Notes: generated by a model not told the origin, from the sequence alone. A DNA stretch of 64,000 nt from Falsiroseomonas bella (GCF_003173615.1 NZ_QGNA01000008.1:124001-188000), one strand, 5' to 3'; numbered from the stretch's first letter, positions 18,573 to 28,557 are shown. Made by a program: numbers and translations.

Positions 18573-20072
18573 ATGCCAGCCGTCACCGAGACGCTCGAGA
18601 CCGTCCAGTCCGTCACCGACTCCGGCTACAAATGGGGGTTCGAGACGGACATCGAGATGGAGTTCGCCCCGAAGGGGCTGAACGAGGACATCGTCCGCTT
18701 CATCAGCGCGAAGAAGAACGAGCCGGCCTGGCTGCTGGAATGGCGGCTGAAGGCCTTCGCGATGTGGCAGAAGATGGAGGAGCCGACCTGGGCGGCGGTG
18801 AAGTATCCGCCGATCGACTACCAGGACGCCTACTACTACGCCGCGCCCGTGCAGAAGGTGAAGCCGAAGTCGCTGGACGAGGTGGATCCCGAGCTGCTGC
18901 GCACCTATGCGAAGCTCGGCATCCCGCTGAAGGAGCAGGCGATCCTTGCGGGCGTGGAGGGCGCGGGCGACAGCCCGTCCGACTCCGGCCGCATGCCGGT
19001 GGCGGTGGACGCGGTGTTCGACAGCGTCTCCGTCGCGACCTCCTACAAGGAGCGGCTGGCGAAGGAGGGCATCATCTTCTGCTCGATCAGCGAGGCGGTG
19101 CAGGAGTACCCCGAGCTGGTGAAGCAGTATCTCGGCTCCGTTGTGCCGCAGGGCGACAACTTCTATGCGGCGCTGAACAGTGCCGTCTTCACGGATGGCA
19201 GCTTCGTCTACATCCCGAAGGGCGTGCGCTGCCCGATGGAGCTGTCCACCTATTTCCGCATCAATGCGAAGAGCACCGGCCAGTTCGAGCGCACGCTGAT
19301 CATCGCCGACGAGCGCAGCCACGTCTCCTATCTGGAAGGCTGCACGGCGCCGATGCGCGACGAGAACCAGTTGCATGCGGCGGTGGTGGAGCTGGTCGCG
19401 CTGGACGACGCGACGATCAAGTACTCCACCGTGCAGAACTGGTATCCGGGCGACAGCGAAGGCCGCGGCGGCATCTACAACTTCGTCACGAAGCGCGGCG
19501 CCTGCCGCGGCGCGCGCAGCAAGATCAGCTGGACGCAGGTGGAGACGGGCAGCGCCATCACCTGGAAATATCCCTCCTGCATCCTGCAGGGCGACGACAG
19601 CGTGGGCGAGTTCTACTCGGTCGCCATCACCAACAACCACCAGCAGGCCGATACGGGAACCAAGATGTTCCATATCGGGAAGAACACGCGCAGCACCATC
19701 GTCTCCAAGGGCATCAGCGCGGGAAAGGGGCAGAACACCTATCGGGGCCTGGTAAAGATCAGCCCGAAGGCGCATGGCGCGCGCAACTTCACGCAGTGCG
19801 ACAGCCTGCTCATCGGCGACAAGTGCGGCGCGCACACCGTGCCCTATATCGAGAACCGCTGCATGACGGCGAAGGTGGAGCATGAGGCGACCACCAGCCG
19901 CATCGCCGAGGACCAGCTCTTCTACTGCCGCCAGCGCGGCCTCAACGAGGAGGAGGCCGTGGGCATGATCGTCAACGGCTTCGCGCGGGAAGTGCTGAAG
20001 GAACTGCCGATGGAATTCGCGGTGGAAGCGCAGAAGCTGCTGGCCATCAGCCTCGAAGGCTCGGTCGGCTAA
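18573..20072 (+). CDS. sufB: Fe-S cluster assembly protein SufB
   Basis: A 499-residue SufB, the scaffold subunit of the SufBC2D complex on which Fe-S clusters form in the cytosol. Diagnostic segments are [10 protein letters not shown] near the N-terminus, [19 protein letters not shown], the beta-helix core with [20 protein letters not shown], and the conserved region [15 protein letters not shown], whose cysteine is implicated in cluster assembly. The ATG at 18573 was chosen over longer frames that overlap the regulator. It is the first structural gene of the operon and is followed after 15 bases by sufC. Confidence 0.97.
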   Translation: MPAVTETLETVQSVTDSGYKWGFETDIEMEFAPKGLNEDIVRFISAKKNEPAWLLEWRLKAFAMWQKMEEPTWAAVKYPPIDYQDAYYYAAPVQKVKPKSLDEVDPELLRTYAKLGIPLKEQAILAGVEGAGDSPSDSGRMPVAVDAVFDSVSVATSYKERLAKEGIIFCSISEAVQEYPELVKQYLGSVVPQGDNFYAALNSAVFTDGSFVYIPKGVRCPMELSTYFRINAKSTGQFERTLIIADERSHVSYLEGCTAPMRDENQLHAAVVELVALDDATIKYSTVQNWYPGDSEGRGGIYNFVTKRGACRGARSKISWTQVETGSAITWKYPSCILQGDDSVGEFYSVAITNNHQQADTGTKMFHIGKNTRSTIVSKGISAGKGQNTYRGLVKISPKAHGARNFTQCDSLLIGDKCGAHTVPYIENRCMTAKVEHEATTSRIAEDQLFYCRQRGLNEEEAVGMIVNGFAREVLKELPMEFAVEAQKLLAISLEGSVG

Positions 20073-20087
20073 GGACACGTGGGAACC

Positions 20088-20834
20088 ATGCTCAAGATCG
20101 AGAACCTGCACGCCACCGTCGAGGGCAAGCAGATCCTGAACGGGCTGACGCTCGAGATCCCCTCGGGCGAGGTGCACGCCATCATGGGCCCGAACGGCTC
20201 GGGCAAGTCTACGCTGAGCTACGTGCTGGCGGGGCGCGAGGGCTATGAGGTGACGGAAGGCTCCGTGACCTTCAACGGCGTGGACCTGCTGGCGATGGAG
20301 CCGGAGGAGCGCGCTGTCGCGGGCATGTTCCTGGCCTTCCAGGCGCCGGTGGAGCTGCCGGGCGTCGGCAACGCCAACTTCCTGCGCACCGCGCTCAACG
20401 CCATCCGCCGCGCGCGCGGCGAGGCCGAGATCGACGCGATGCAGTTCCTGAAGCTGGCGCGCGCCCGCATGAAGGTGCTGAACATGCCGGAGGAGATGCT
20501 GAAGCGGCCGGTGAATGTCGGCTTCTCCGGCGGCGAGAAGAAGCGTAACGAGATGCTGCAGCTCGCCCTGCTCGCGCCGAAATTCGCGGTGCTGGACGAG
20601 ACCGATTCCGGCCTCGACATCGACGCTCTGAAGCTGGTGGCGGATACGGTGAACAGCCTGCGCGGTTCGGATTTCTCCGCGCTGGTGATCACGCACTACC
20701 AGCGGCTGCTGAACCACATCGTGCCGGACCGCGTGCATGTCCTCTCGGCGGGACGGATCATCAAGAGCGGCGGGCCGGAACTCGCGGAGGAGCTGGAGGC
20801 CGCGGGCTACGCGGGCGTCCAGGCGGCGGCATGA
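20088..20834 (+). CDS. sufC: Fe-S cluster assembly ATPase SufC
   Basis: A 248-residue ABC-type ATPase. Walker A is GPNGSGKST (about residues 34-42), the Q-loop region is FLAFQAPVELPGV, the signature FSGGEKKRNE and Walker B FAVLDETDSGLD, all in the form typical of SufC rather than of transporters. It powers conformational change of the SufBCD scaffold. ATG at 20088 is preceded by GGGAA; a GTG at 20079 is in frame but less likely. It overlaps sufD by ATGA, indicating translational coupling. Confidence 0.97.
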   Translation: MLKIENLHATVEGKQILNGLTLEIPSGEVHAIMGPNGSGKSTLSYVLAGREGYEVTEGSVTFNGVDLLAMEPEERAVAGMFLAFQAPVELPGVGNANFLRTALNAIRRARGEAEIDAMQFLKLARARMKVLNMPEEMLKRPVNVGFSGGEKKRNEMLQLALLAPKFAVLDETDSGLDIDALKLVADTVNSLRGSDFSALVITHYQRLLNHIVPDRVHVLSAGRIIKSGGPELAEELEAAGYAGVQAAA

Positions 20835-22126
20835 CGGCGGTGGCGACGACCGGCGCGGCGGCCTTCCTCGGCCGCTACGAGGGGCTTCGAACGCGCCTGC
20901 CGGGTGCGCGCGTGGCCTGGGTGGAAGCGCTGCGCGACAAGGCGGCGGATGCGTTCCGCGCGAAGGGCTTCCCGACGCGCCGGATGGAGGCATGGAAATA
21001 CACCGACCTCGCCGCCGTCACCGGTGCCGCCTTCGGCGAGCCGCTGACCAGCGTGGACGACGCCCCTGCCCTGCCGCCGACCGCGCATCCGCGCGCGGTC
21101 TTCGTGGATGGCCGCTTCCGGCCCGATCTCTCGACGCTGGACGGCGTGGCCTTGCAGGTGGAGAGCCTGGGCGCGGCGCTGCCGCGGCTGGAAGGGCGCA
21201 TCGGCGCGCTGGCGCGACCGGAGAACGAGCCGCTGGCCGCGCTGAACACCATGCTGTTCGAGGACGGGCTGGTGGTGGAGGTCGCCGCCGGCGTCGCGGC
21301 CGGCACGCTGGAGATCCTCTCCCTCGCAGCCGAGAGCGAGCGCGCGCCCGCCTTCCATCCGCGCCACCTGGTGCGGCTCGGCGTCGGTGCGTCGCTGACG
21401 ATCATCGAGACCGCGACCGGCCCCGTCGCCGCGCGCTACCTGCACAACCCGGTCTTCGAGATCGAGGTGGCGGAGGGCGCGCGGCTCGCGCATGGGCGGC
21501 TGCAGCAGGAAGGGCATGAGGGCATATTCCTCTCGACCGTCTATGCGCGCGTGGCCGCGGGCGGCACCTATGACAACTTCACGCTGAACGCCGGCGCGAA
21601 GCTGGCGCGCAACGAGATCCATGTGGCGCTGACCGGCCCGAAGGCGGAAGCGCACATGAACGGCGTGCAGATGGCCGGCGACGGGCAGCATGTGGACACC
21701 ACCACCTCGCTCGATCACGCCGCACCGGATTGCAGCAGCCGCCAGACCTACAAGACGGTGCTGGCCGGCCGTTCGCGCGGCGTGTTCCAGGGCAAGATCC
21801 ACGTCCACCAGGTCGCGCAGAAGACGGACGGCTACCAGATGAACCAGGCGCTGCTACTGAGCCCGGATGCGGAGATCGACAGCAAGCCCCAGCTCGAGAT
21901 CTACGCCGACGACGTGAAGTGCAGCCACGGCGCGACGGTGGGCGAGCTGGATGCCGACCACCTGTTCTTCCTGCGCAGCCGCGGCATTCCGGAGGCGCAG
22001 GCCAAGGCGATGCTGGTGGAAGCCTTCCTGACCGAAGCCGTGGAAGCCGTGGCGGACGAGCCGATCCGCACTGCGCTGGAACAGGGCGTCGCCGGCTGGT
22101 GGCAGCGCCAGGGCGTGGCTGCGTGA
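20831..22126 (+). CDS. sufD: Fe-S cluster assembly protein SufD
   Basis: A 431-residue SufD, the SufB paralogue that completes the SufBC2D scaffold and helps iron entry. Recognisable features are the N-terminal FPTRRMEAWKYTDL, the beta-helix core, HMNGVQMAGDGQHVDTTT, the DHAAPDCSSRQTYKTVL segment and the SufB/SufD-type ending SHGATVGELDADHLFFLRSR. It starts inside the sufC stop (ATGA) and its own stop overlaps the sufS ATG by one base. Confidence 0.96.
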   Translation: MTAVATTGAAAFLGRYEGLRTRLPGARVAWVEALRDKAADAFRAKGFPTRRMEAWKYTDLAAVTGAAFGEPLTSVDDAPALPPTAHPRAVFVDGRFRPDLSTLDGVALQVESLGAALPRLEGRIGALARPENEPLAALNTMLFEDGLVVEVAAGVAAGTLEILSLAAESERAPAFHPRHLVRLGVGASLTIIETATGPVAARYLHNPVFEIEVAEGARLAHGRLQQEGHEGIFLSTVYARVAAGGTYDNFTLNAGAKLARNEIHVALTGPKAEAHMNGVQMAGDGQHVDTTTSLDHAAPDCSSRQTYKTVLAGRSRGVFQGKIHVHQVAQKTDGYQMNQALLLSPDAEIDSKPQLEIYADDVKCSHGATVGELDADHLFFLRSRGIPEAQAKAMLVEAFLTEAVEAVADEPIRTALEQGVAGWWQRQGVAA

Positions 22127-23364
22127 TGGACGGGCATATCCCCGCGCTCGACCTGCGGCGGATCCGGGACGACTTCCCGATCCTGTCGGAGCGGGTGCGC
22201 GGCAAGCCCTTCACCTTCCTCGACAGTGGCGCTTCGGCGCAGAAGCCCCGCGCGGTGATCGGCGCGATGGTGCGCATGATGGAGACGGCGTACGCCAACG
22301 TCCATCGCGGCGCCTACCACATGAGCGAAGTGGCGACGGAGGCGTACGAGGCCGCGCGTGGCGCGGTGGCGCGCTTCCTCAACGCCGGCGACGTGCGGGA
22401 GATCGTCTTCACCAAGTCCAGCACCGAAGCGATCAACCTCGTCGCGCACAGCTACGGCCGCGGCGTGCTGAAGCCCGGCCAGGCGGTGGTGATAAGCGAG
22501 ATGGAGCACCACGCCAACATCGTGCCGTGGCAGATGGCGCGCGACGCGCACGGCATCGAGCTGCGCGTCTGCCGCATCACCGATGCGGGCGAGTTGGACA
22601 TGGACGACCTCGCGGCCAAGCTGGCGGATGGCAGGGTCGGGCTGGTCGCGGTGACGCACATGTCGAACGTGCTCGGCACCGTGACGCCGGCCGAGCGCAT
22701 CGCGCGCATGGCGCATGAGGCCGGCGCGAAGGTGCTGTTCGACGGCAGCCAGGCCGCGGTGCACCGGCGCGTGGACGTGCAGGCGCTGGACGCGGATTTC
22801 TACGTCTTCACCGGGCACAAGCTGTACGGTCCGACGGGCATCGGCGTGCTCTACGCGAAGGCCGCGCTGCTGGAAGCGATGCCGCCCTTCCTCGGCGGCG
22901 GCGACATGATCTCGGAAGTCACGTTCGAGAAGTCGATATGGGCGCCGATACCCGCAAAATTCGAGGCCGGCACGCCGCCGATCGTGGAGGCCATCGGCCT
23001 GCACGCCGCGATAGACTATGTGCAGTCCATCGGCATGGCGGCGATCGAGGCGCATGAGCGCGCGCTGGTGGATCGCGCGATGGCGACGCTGCCGCATATC
23101 GAGGGGCTGACGCTGCTCGGCCGCGCGCAGGATCGTGGCGGCGTCTTCGCCTTCGCGCTCGACACCGCGCATGCGCATGACATCGCCACGCTGCTCGATC
23201 GCGCCGGCATCGCGGTTCGCTCCGGTCGCCATTGCGCGGAGCCGCTGCATGAACGCTTCGGTGTGGAGAGCACCTGCCGCGCCTCCTTCGGGCTCTACAC
23301 GACGCCGGAGGAGGTGGACCTGCTGGCGGAGGCGCTGCGGCAGGCGCGGGAGTTCTTCCGATGA
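22126..23364 (+). CDS. sufS: Cysteine desulfurase SufS
   Basis: A 412-residue group II cysteine desulfurase. It uses pyridoxal phosphate to take sulfur from cysteine and pass it as a persulfide to SufU/SufE-type acceptors. The PLP lysine is in FTGHKLYGPTG (about residue 231) and the catalytic cysteine in RSGRHCAEPL (about residue 370); EMEHHANIVPW is the conserved histidine region. The start ATG overlaps the sufD TGA as TGATG. The stop overlaps the following sufU-type gene as ATGA. Confidence 0.96.
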   Translation: MDGHIPALDLRRIRDDFPILSERVRGKPFTFLDSGASAQKPRAVIGAMVRMMETAYANVHRGAYHMSEVATEAYEAARGAVARFLNAGDVREIVFTKSSTEAINLVAHSYGRGVLKPGQAVVISEMEHHANIVPWQMARDAHGIELRVCRITDAGELDMDDLAAKLADGRVGLVAVTHMSNVLGTVTPAERIARMAHEAGAKVLFDGSQAAVHRRVDVQALDADFYVFTGHKLYGPTGIGVLYAKAALLEAMPPFLGGGDMISEVTFEKSIWAPIPAKFEAGTPPIVEAIGLHAAIDYVQSIGMAAIEAHERALVDRAMATLPHIEGLTLLGRAQDRGGVFAFALDTAHAHDIATLLDRAGIAVRSGRHCAEPLHERFGVESTCRASFGLYTTPEEVDLLAEALRQAREFFR

Positions 23365-23834
23365 CCGACCTTTTTGGCGACCTGCGCGACCTCTACCAGG
23401 AAGTCATCCTCGATCACGGCCGCAAGCCGCGGAATTTTCGGCGGCTGGACGACGCGACGCTGACGGCGCGCGGCGACAACCCGATGTGCGGCGACCGGAT
23501 GGAGCTGTTCCTGAAGACCGCGCCGGACGGCCACATCGAAGATGCCGCCTTCCAGGGGCGCGGCTGCGCCATCTCCATGGCGTCGGCCTCGCTGATGACG
23601 GAGACGGTGAAGGGCAAGACGCCGGCCCAGGCGAAGCAGATGGGCGAGGCCTTCCGCGAACTGGCGATGACGGGCACCTGCCCGCATTGCGGCGGCGACA
23701 TCGCCGACGACATGGAGCGGCTGACGCCGCTCTCCGGCGTGCACGAATTCCCGAGCCGCGTGAAATGCGCGACGCTCGCCTGGCACACGCTGAATGCCGC
23801 CCTCGACGGGGCGAAGGAGGCAAGCAGTGAGTGA
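23361..23834 (+). CDS. sufU: SUF system NifU/IscU-type protein (SufU)
   Basis: A 157-residue IscU-fold protein that probably accepts sulfur from SufS and passes it to SufBCD. The three conserved cysteines are in DNPMCGDRM, QGRGCAISMA and RVKCATLAWHTL. SufU proteins carry an insertion between the second and third cysteine regions; here that insertion contains TCPHCGGDIADD, adding a CxxC pair that could bind zinc or exchange disulfides. I do not recall this pair as standard in the family. No sufE is present in the operon, consistent with SufU serving that role. Confidence 0.92.
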   Translation: MTDLFGDLRDLYQEVILDHGRKPRNFRRLDDATLTARGDNPMCGDRMELFLKTAPDGHIEDAAFQGRGCAISMASASLMTETVKGKTPAQAKQMGEAFRELAMTGTCPHCGGDIADDMERLTPLSGVHEFPSRVKCATLAWHTLNAALDGAKEASSE

Positions 23835-24210
23835 GACGCCCACCGCGCCGCCCGAACCGGTGCACGGCGCCTGGACACCGGAAGGCGCGACGGAGCCGCC
23901 GGCGCCGCGCGTCTCCGAGGATGGCGTGATCGCCGTGATCAAGACGGTGTTCGACCCCGAAATCCCGGTGGACATCTACGAGCTCGGCCTGATCTACGCG
24001 ATCGAGATCGAGGACAGCGGGCATGTGAAGGTCGAAATGACACTCACCACGCCCTCCTGCCCCTCGGCGCAGGAACTGCCGAGCCAGGTGGAGGAAGCGG
24101 TGCGCGCCGTGCCCGGCGTGACGGACGTCACCGTCGAGGTCGTCTGGGACCCGCCCTGGGACCAGAGCCGGATGAGCGAGGACGCGCGCCTCGCGCTGAA
24201 CATGTACTGA
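23827..24210 (+). CDS. sufT: Putative Fe-S cluster assembly protein SufT (MIP18/DUF59 family)
   Basis: A 127-residue MIP18-family protein starting with GTG and overlapping the end of sufU by eight bases. The family core starts at SEDGVIAVIKTVFDPEIP and continues DIYELGLIY, VEMTLTTPSCPSAQELP with its conserved cysteine, and VVWDPPWDQSRMSEDAR. SufT proteins are auxiliary factors in Fe-S cluster maturation. The first 30 residues, rich in Pro and Glu, are poorly conserved, so a slightly later start cannot be excluded. Confidence 0.93.
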   Translation: MSETPTAPPEPVHGAWTPEGATEPPAPRVSEDGVIAVIKTVFDPEIPVDIYELGLIYAIEIEDSGHVKVEMTLTTPSCPSAQELPSQVEEAVRAVPGVTDVTVEVVWDPPWDQSRMSEDARLALNMY

Positions 24211-24226
24211 TGAGGGAGCGGAGACG

Positions 24227-24598
24227 ATGAGCACGACCGCCGACCCGCCTGTCCGCCCGAAGCGCGCGCTGCCGCCGCTGATGCAACTGTCCGACGCGGC
24301 GGCCGAAAGGCTGCGCGGCCTCTATGAGAAGGGCGAGCAGGGCAGGCTGCTGCGCATCGGCGTGAAGACGAAGGGCTGCTCCGGCCTGTCCTACGACCTG
24401 ACCTGGGTGGACGCCGCGGGACCGGGCGACGAGACCGTGACGGACAAGGGCGTGACGGTGCTGGTGGACCGCAAGGCCTCTCTGTTCCTGATCGGCACGG
24501 TGATGGACTACGAGGTGAAGCAGATGTCGGCCGGCTTCACCTTCACCAACCCGAACGAGAAGGGCCGCTGCGGCTGCGGCGAGAGCTTCCACGTCTGA
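24227..24598 (+). CDS. sufA: Fe-S cluster assembly A-type carrier SufA
   Basis: A 123-residue HesB/IscA-family carrier, the last gene of the suf operon. The three cluster-ligating cysteines are in TKGCSGLSYDL and GRCGCGESF. A-type carriers receive clusters from the SufBCD scaffold and hand them to target enzymes. The start follows GGGAGCGGAG at the expected distance, 16 bases after sufT. A strong hairpin immediately downstream ends the operon. Confidence 0.95.
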   Translation: MSTTADPPVRPKRALPPLMQLSDAAAERLRGLYEKGEQGRLLRIGVKTKGCSGLSYDLTWVDAAGPGDETVTDKGVTVLVDRKASLFLIGTVMDYEVKQMSAGFTFTNPNEKGRCGCGESFHV

Positions 24599-24603
24599 CG
24601 CGG

Positions 24604-24629
24604 GGCGCACGAAGCTTCCTTCGTGCGCC
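24604..24629. terminator. Hairpin terminator after sufA
   Basis: GGCGCACGAAG-CTTC-CTTCGTGCGCC is a perfect 11-pair stem with a four-base loop, starting six bases after the sufA stop codon and ending 22 bases before the convergent phytase-like gene's stop. It probably terminates both. Confidence 0.75.
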
Positions 24630-24651
24630 AGATCCTCCGGCGCGGTGACGC

Positions 24652-26853
24652 TCAGCGCGTCAGCCGGCCCAGCCGAAGGAACTGCGTCTCGCCCGAGGTG
24701 CCCTGCACCCCGTCATTGTCGGTCACGGCGAAGGCATCGCCGGCCGCGTCCACCGTGAAGCCCTCCAGCTTCTCCAGCACGATGCCGCCGGTCGCCGCGA
24801 GATCCGGCACGACGTCGCGCAGCAGGCGCTTCGCGACCACGGGCACCTGCGCCGCGCCCGGCGCCGCGGGCGTCAGCCCGGCAACCGAGACCTCGTAGAG
24901 GCGCTTGATCGCGGCCCCGCCCCACTGGTTGTTACGCTCGATCACGATGAAACGGTCGGGGGCGACCGCGGTGATTTCCGAAAGTCCCATCCAGCCCGCC
25001 GGCGTCGTGCCGAGCGGGTAGTGCAGCACGCCCCATTCGCCGGTGGCCACGCGGTAGCGCAGCAGCTTGGCATGGCCGCGCGGATCGTCGCGCCATTCGC
25101 GCTGCACGGCGATCCACACCGTCTCCTCGGCGCCTTCGCCGGTCACGGTCACGCCCTCCAAGCCGAAGCGGGTCGCGGGCACCGCAAGCGCTTCGGGCAG
25201 CGCGATCTCCTGCTCGATCGCACCGGAGGCGGAGACGCGCAGCAGCAGGTTCTGTGTCCTGTTCTGCTCGCGCTCCGGATTGCCCTCCGACGCGAGCCAG
25301 AAGCCGCCGCCTGCGCGCGTCGCAACGCCCTCGATGTCGAGGTTGCGGGCAGGCTGGCCGTCACGCGTGACCGTGGAGGAGGCGGTGATGCGGGCCGGCG
25401 TCTGCGTCGCGTCCACGGTCAGGATCTGCGCCTCGGCGTAGTAGCTGTCCGTCACGGCGAAGAGCCGGCCCGGCGCGCTGCGGTCGGCGGCCAGGCCGGA
25501 CAGCGCGCCCCAGGGGATCGGCGCGCCATCGGGGCCGTGCATGGACTCGATCGTCGGGTAGCGCGCGGGGCCGTCGCCGAGCCGGTACAGGCTGAGCGCG
25601 GAGCGCAGCCCGGTCTCCGGACTGTCCGCCTCGGCGGCCGCGACGAACAGGCCGCGCGCGGGAACCGCGAGCAGGCCTTCCGGCCCGGCGCCGGCGGGCA
25701 GCACCTGCAGGAAGCTCGGCGCGCGGCCCGGCCCCTCGTCGCGCCAGACGGAGACGACGGAGGCGCGCTCGGAGCCGACGAAGATCAGCCGCTGGCCGTT
25801 GAAGGTGCCGACCTCGATGCCTTCGGGCTCGTTGCCGCGGGCACCGCTGCGCGCTTCCGGATAGTGGCCGATGCGGATCGCGAGATGCTCGAGCAGGTTG
25901 CCGGAATCCCACTCCACCGCGCCGTCGCGGCGGAAGATGGTGAAGCCGCGGCTGCCGGTGACCATGTCGCCCTCGTTCGCGGTGACGAAGCGGTCATCAT
26001 CCAGCCAGCGCACGGCATCCGGCTCGCGCACGAGGTTCTCGAGCGTCTGGGTCGGGCGGATCACGCCGTCGCGCCTGCCGTCCACCTGCGCCAGCGTGAC
26101 GCGGCCGGCGGGGAAATGCGCGGTCACCCGGCCGGAGGCGAGGTCCACGATCGCGATGTGGTTGTTCTCCTGCAGCGTCACCACGGCTTCGCCACGGCCG
26201 TTGATGTCCACGAATTCCGGTTCGGGGTCGGTCGGTGCGACCTCCGCGAGGCCGGTCAGATCCACGCGGCGCAGCGCGTTGCAGTCCAGGCCCTGCGGCG
26301 TGGTCGGGATGATGGTGAGGTTGCCCGGCGGCAGCTGCGGGATGGCGCCACGGTTCAGCTGCTCGTTGCGCTCGTTCTCGATCACCACGGCGAGGAAGCG
26401 GCCGTCGCGGCTCATTGCCGTCGAATCCGGCTGGCCGCCGAGCGCGCAGCTTTGCGTGACGCGGCGCGCGGCGATGTCCACGACGGCGACGATGCCGGAG
26501 GGATTGGCCTTGTCGGGCGAGGTGTCCGCGACGGCGAAGGCCTGGCCGCCGCGCACCGTGACGGAGGTCGGGTCGCCTTCCAGCGGCACGAAGCCGGCGG
26601 GACGGGGCGCGGCGGGATCGGTGATGTCCACGAAGCCGATTCCGCGCTGGTCACCATCCACATAGACCAGCGTGTTTCCGTCCGGCGTGGCGGCGACGAT
26701 CTCCGCGATGGAGCGGCGGGCGCGGTCGCGATCCGCGGGCAGCATGCGCTGCGCCTCGATCGTGGCGATGCGGTGGAAGACCTGCGGCGCCTGCGCCGAG
26801 GCAGGCAGCGCGAAGACGCTCGCGAGAAAGGCGATGCGCAAGCTCGATCGCAT
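24652..26853 (-). CDS. Esterase-like activity of phytase family protein, secreted
   Basis: A 733-residue exported protein with a clear signal peptide (MRSSLRIAFLASVFALPASA). The body is a WD/beta-propeller-like array: an N-terminal half with YVDGDQRGIGFVDITDP and similar blades, and a C-terminal half matching the esterase-like-activity-of-phytase domain (FGLEGVTVTG, RFIVIERNNQWGG, KLEGFTVDAAGDAFAVTDND). Such proteins are periplasmic or secreted and annotated as phosphoesterase-like; actual substrates are rarely known. The ATG at 26853 was chosen for the signal peptide; the longer frame to 27144 is unsupported, and no clear Shine-Dalgarno is seen before the chosen start. Confidence 0.87.
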   Translation of the reverse strand: MRSSLRIAFLASVFALPASAQAPQVFHRIATIEAQRMLPADRDRARRSIAEIVAATPDGNTLVYVDGDQRGIGFVDITDPAAPRPAGFVPLEGDPTSVTVRGGQAFAVADTSPDKANPSGIVAVVDIAARRVTQSCALGGQPDSTAMSRDGRFLAVVIENERNEQLNRGAIPQLPPGNLTIIPTTPQGLDCNALRRVDLTGLAEVAPTDPEPEFVDINGRGEAVVTLQENNHIAIVDLASGRVTAHFPAGRVTLAQVDGRRDGVIRPTQTLENLVREPDAVRWLDDDRFVTANEGDMVTGSRGFTIFRRDGAVEWDSGNLLEHLAIRIGHYPEARSGARGNEPEGIEVGTFNGQRLIFVGSERASVVSVWRDEGPGRAPSFLQVLPAGAGPEGLLAVPARGLFVAAAEADSPETGLRSALSLYRLGDGPARYPTIESMHGPDGAPIPWGALSGLAADRSAPGRLFAVTDSYYAEAQILTVDATQTPARITASSTVTRDGQPARNLDIEGVATRAGGGFWLASEGNPEREQNRTQNLLLRVSASGAIEQEIALPEALAVPATRFGLEGVTVTGEGAEETVWIAVQREWRDDPRGHAKLLRYRVATGEWGVLHYPLGTTPAGWMGLSEITAVAPDRFIVIERNNQWGGAAIKRLYEVSVAGLTPAAPGAAQVPVVAKRLLRDVVPDLAATGGIVLEKLEGFTVDAAGDAFAVTDNDGVQGTSGETQFLRLGRLTR

Positions 26854-26984
26854 GGAGGAACCCCGGTGATGCGGGGCGGAGCTAGACGCCGCAGCGGTCG
26901 CGCCGCAACGGGCGCGGAACGCTGTCAGAAAAGCTTCACCGGGACGCCTCGGTTTCGTAACGCGACTGGAGCGGCGCCATCGCG

Positions 26985-28517
26985 CTACATCGTGGCGCCA
27001 AGGGTCCAGGGTGCGAATTCGGAGCTGCCGAAATCGTAGCCCTCGCTCTTCGTCCGTTCGCCGCTGGCAACCCGCAGCATGAGCTGGAAGATGCGCTCGC
27101 CGCATTGCGCGACACTCTCCTCGCCCGTGAGGATGGTGCCGCAATTCACGTCCATGTCGTCCACCATGCGCTCATACATCGCGGTGTTGGTGGCGAGCTT
27201 GATGGAGGGCGTGGGCTTCATGCCGAAGACGCTGCCGCGGCCCGTCGTGAAGCAGAGCAGGTTGGCGCCGCCCGCCACCTGGCCCGTGGCGCCGACCGGG
27301 TCGTAGCCGGGCGTGTCCATGAAGGTGAAGCCCTTGGCGGTGACCGGCTCGGCGTAGTCGTAGACGGCGGTGAGGTTCGTGGTGCCGCCCTTGGCCATGG
27401 CGCCGAGCGACTTCTCCAGGATCGTGGTGAGACCGCCCGCCTTGTTGCCCGGCGAGGGGTTGGCGTTCATCTCGGCGCCCTCGCGCGCCGTGTATTCCTC
27501 CCACCAGCGCATCTTCGCCACCAGCTTCTCGCCGACCTCGCGGCTCACCGCGCGGCGGGTGAGGAGATGTTCGGCGCCGTAGGTCTCGGGCGTCTCCGAC
27601 AGGATCACCGTGCCGCCGTGGCGCACCACCAGGTCGGAGGCCGCGCCGAGTGCGGGGTTCGCGGTGATGCCCGAATAGCCGTCCGACCCGCCGCATTGCA
27701 GCGCGACGATCAGTTCGGAAGCAGGCACGGGCTCGCGCTGCACGCGGTTGGCCTCGGCCAGCACCTCCTTCACGAAGGCGATGCCGGCTTCGACCGTCTT
27801 GCGCGTGCCGCCCATCTCCTGGATGTCCATGTTGCGCAGCCGGCCGGCGAGCTTCTGCTCCTCCAGCATCGGGCCGAGCTGATTCACCTCGCAGCCGAGG
27901 CCGATGGCGATGACGTGCGAAAAATTCACGTGCCGGGCGAAGCCCGCGAGGGTGCGGCGGAGCAGGCGCAGCGGCTCGCCCATCGTCATGCCGCAGCCGG
28001 TCTTGTGGGTGAGTGCGACGACGCCGTCCACGTTCGGGAATTCGGCGAGCGGGTCCTGGCCGGTGAAGGGGTTGCGCTTGAAGGCGTCGGCGATCAGGTC
28101 CGCGACATGCGCGCTGCAGTTCACGCTTGTCACGATGCCGATGTAGTTGCGCGTGGCGACGCGGCCGTCGGCGCGGCGGATCCCCATGAAGGTCGCAGCC
28201 GGCGTGATCATCGGCGTCGGCCTGGCATCCACGCCCCAGGCATAGTCCTTGGCGAAGTCGCCCATGGCGCAGTTGTGCGTGTGCACCCAGTCGCCGGGCG
28301 CGATCGCATCGGTGGCGAAGCCGATGATCTGGCCGTAGCGGCGGATCGCCTCGCCCTTCACATGGGCGCGGGTCGCGATCTTGTGGCCGGGTGGGATGCG
28401 GCGATTCGTGGTCACGCCCTCCGCCACGGTCGTGGCTTCGGGGATGGCGATGCGGGCGATGACCACGCCGTCCTCGGGCGAGAGGCGGATCACGGGTGGC
28501 AGCGTGCGGGCGTCCAT
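26985..28517 (-). CDS. UxaA family hydrolase (altronate/galactarate-type sugar-acid dehydratase)
   Basis: A 510-residue protein with an N-terminal SAF domain (about residues 1-95, containing IPPGHKIATRAHVKGE) and a long UxaA/GarD domain. Conserved segments are RNYIGIVTSVNCS, THKTGCGM, GLGCEVNQ, ALQCGGSDGYSGITANPALG, LSETPETYGAE and NCGTILTGEES. Family members use iron or manganese to dehydrate altronate, galactarate or related sugar acids to 2-keto-3-deoxy products. It starts at the ATG at 28517, preceded by GGAAGGA. The exact substrate is undecided; it is one of several acid-sugar enzymes in this window but is not in an operon with the others. Confidence 0.9.
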   Translation of the reverse strand: MDARTLPPVIRLSPEDGVVIARIAIPEATTVAEGVTTNRRIPPGHKIATRAHVKGEAIRRYGQIIGFATDAIAPGDWVHTHNCAMGDFAKDYAWGVDARPTPMITPAATFMGIRRADGRVATRNYIGIVTSVNCSAHVADLIADAFKRNPFTGQDPLAEFPNVDGVVALTHKTGCGMTMGEPLRLLRRTLAGFARHVNFSHVIAIGLGCEVNQLGPMLEEQKLAGRLRNMDIQEMGGTRKTVEAGIAFVKEVLAEANRVQREPVPASELIVALQCGGSDGYSGITANPALGAASDLVVRHGGTVILSETPETYGAEHLLTRRAVSREVGEKLVAKMRWWEEYTAREGAEMNANPSPGNKAGGLTTILEKSLGAMAKGGTTNLTAVYDYAEPVTAKGFTFMDTPGYDPVGATGQVAGGANLLCFTTGRGSVFGMKPTPSIKLATNTAMYERMVDDMDVNCGTILTGEESVAQCGERIFQLMLRVASGERTKSEGYDFGSSEFAPWTLGATM

Positions 28518-28557
28518 GGCGGCGTTCCTTCCTTCCCGCACAATCTAGGACGGGGGC

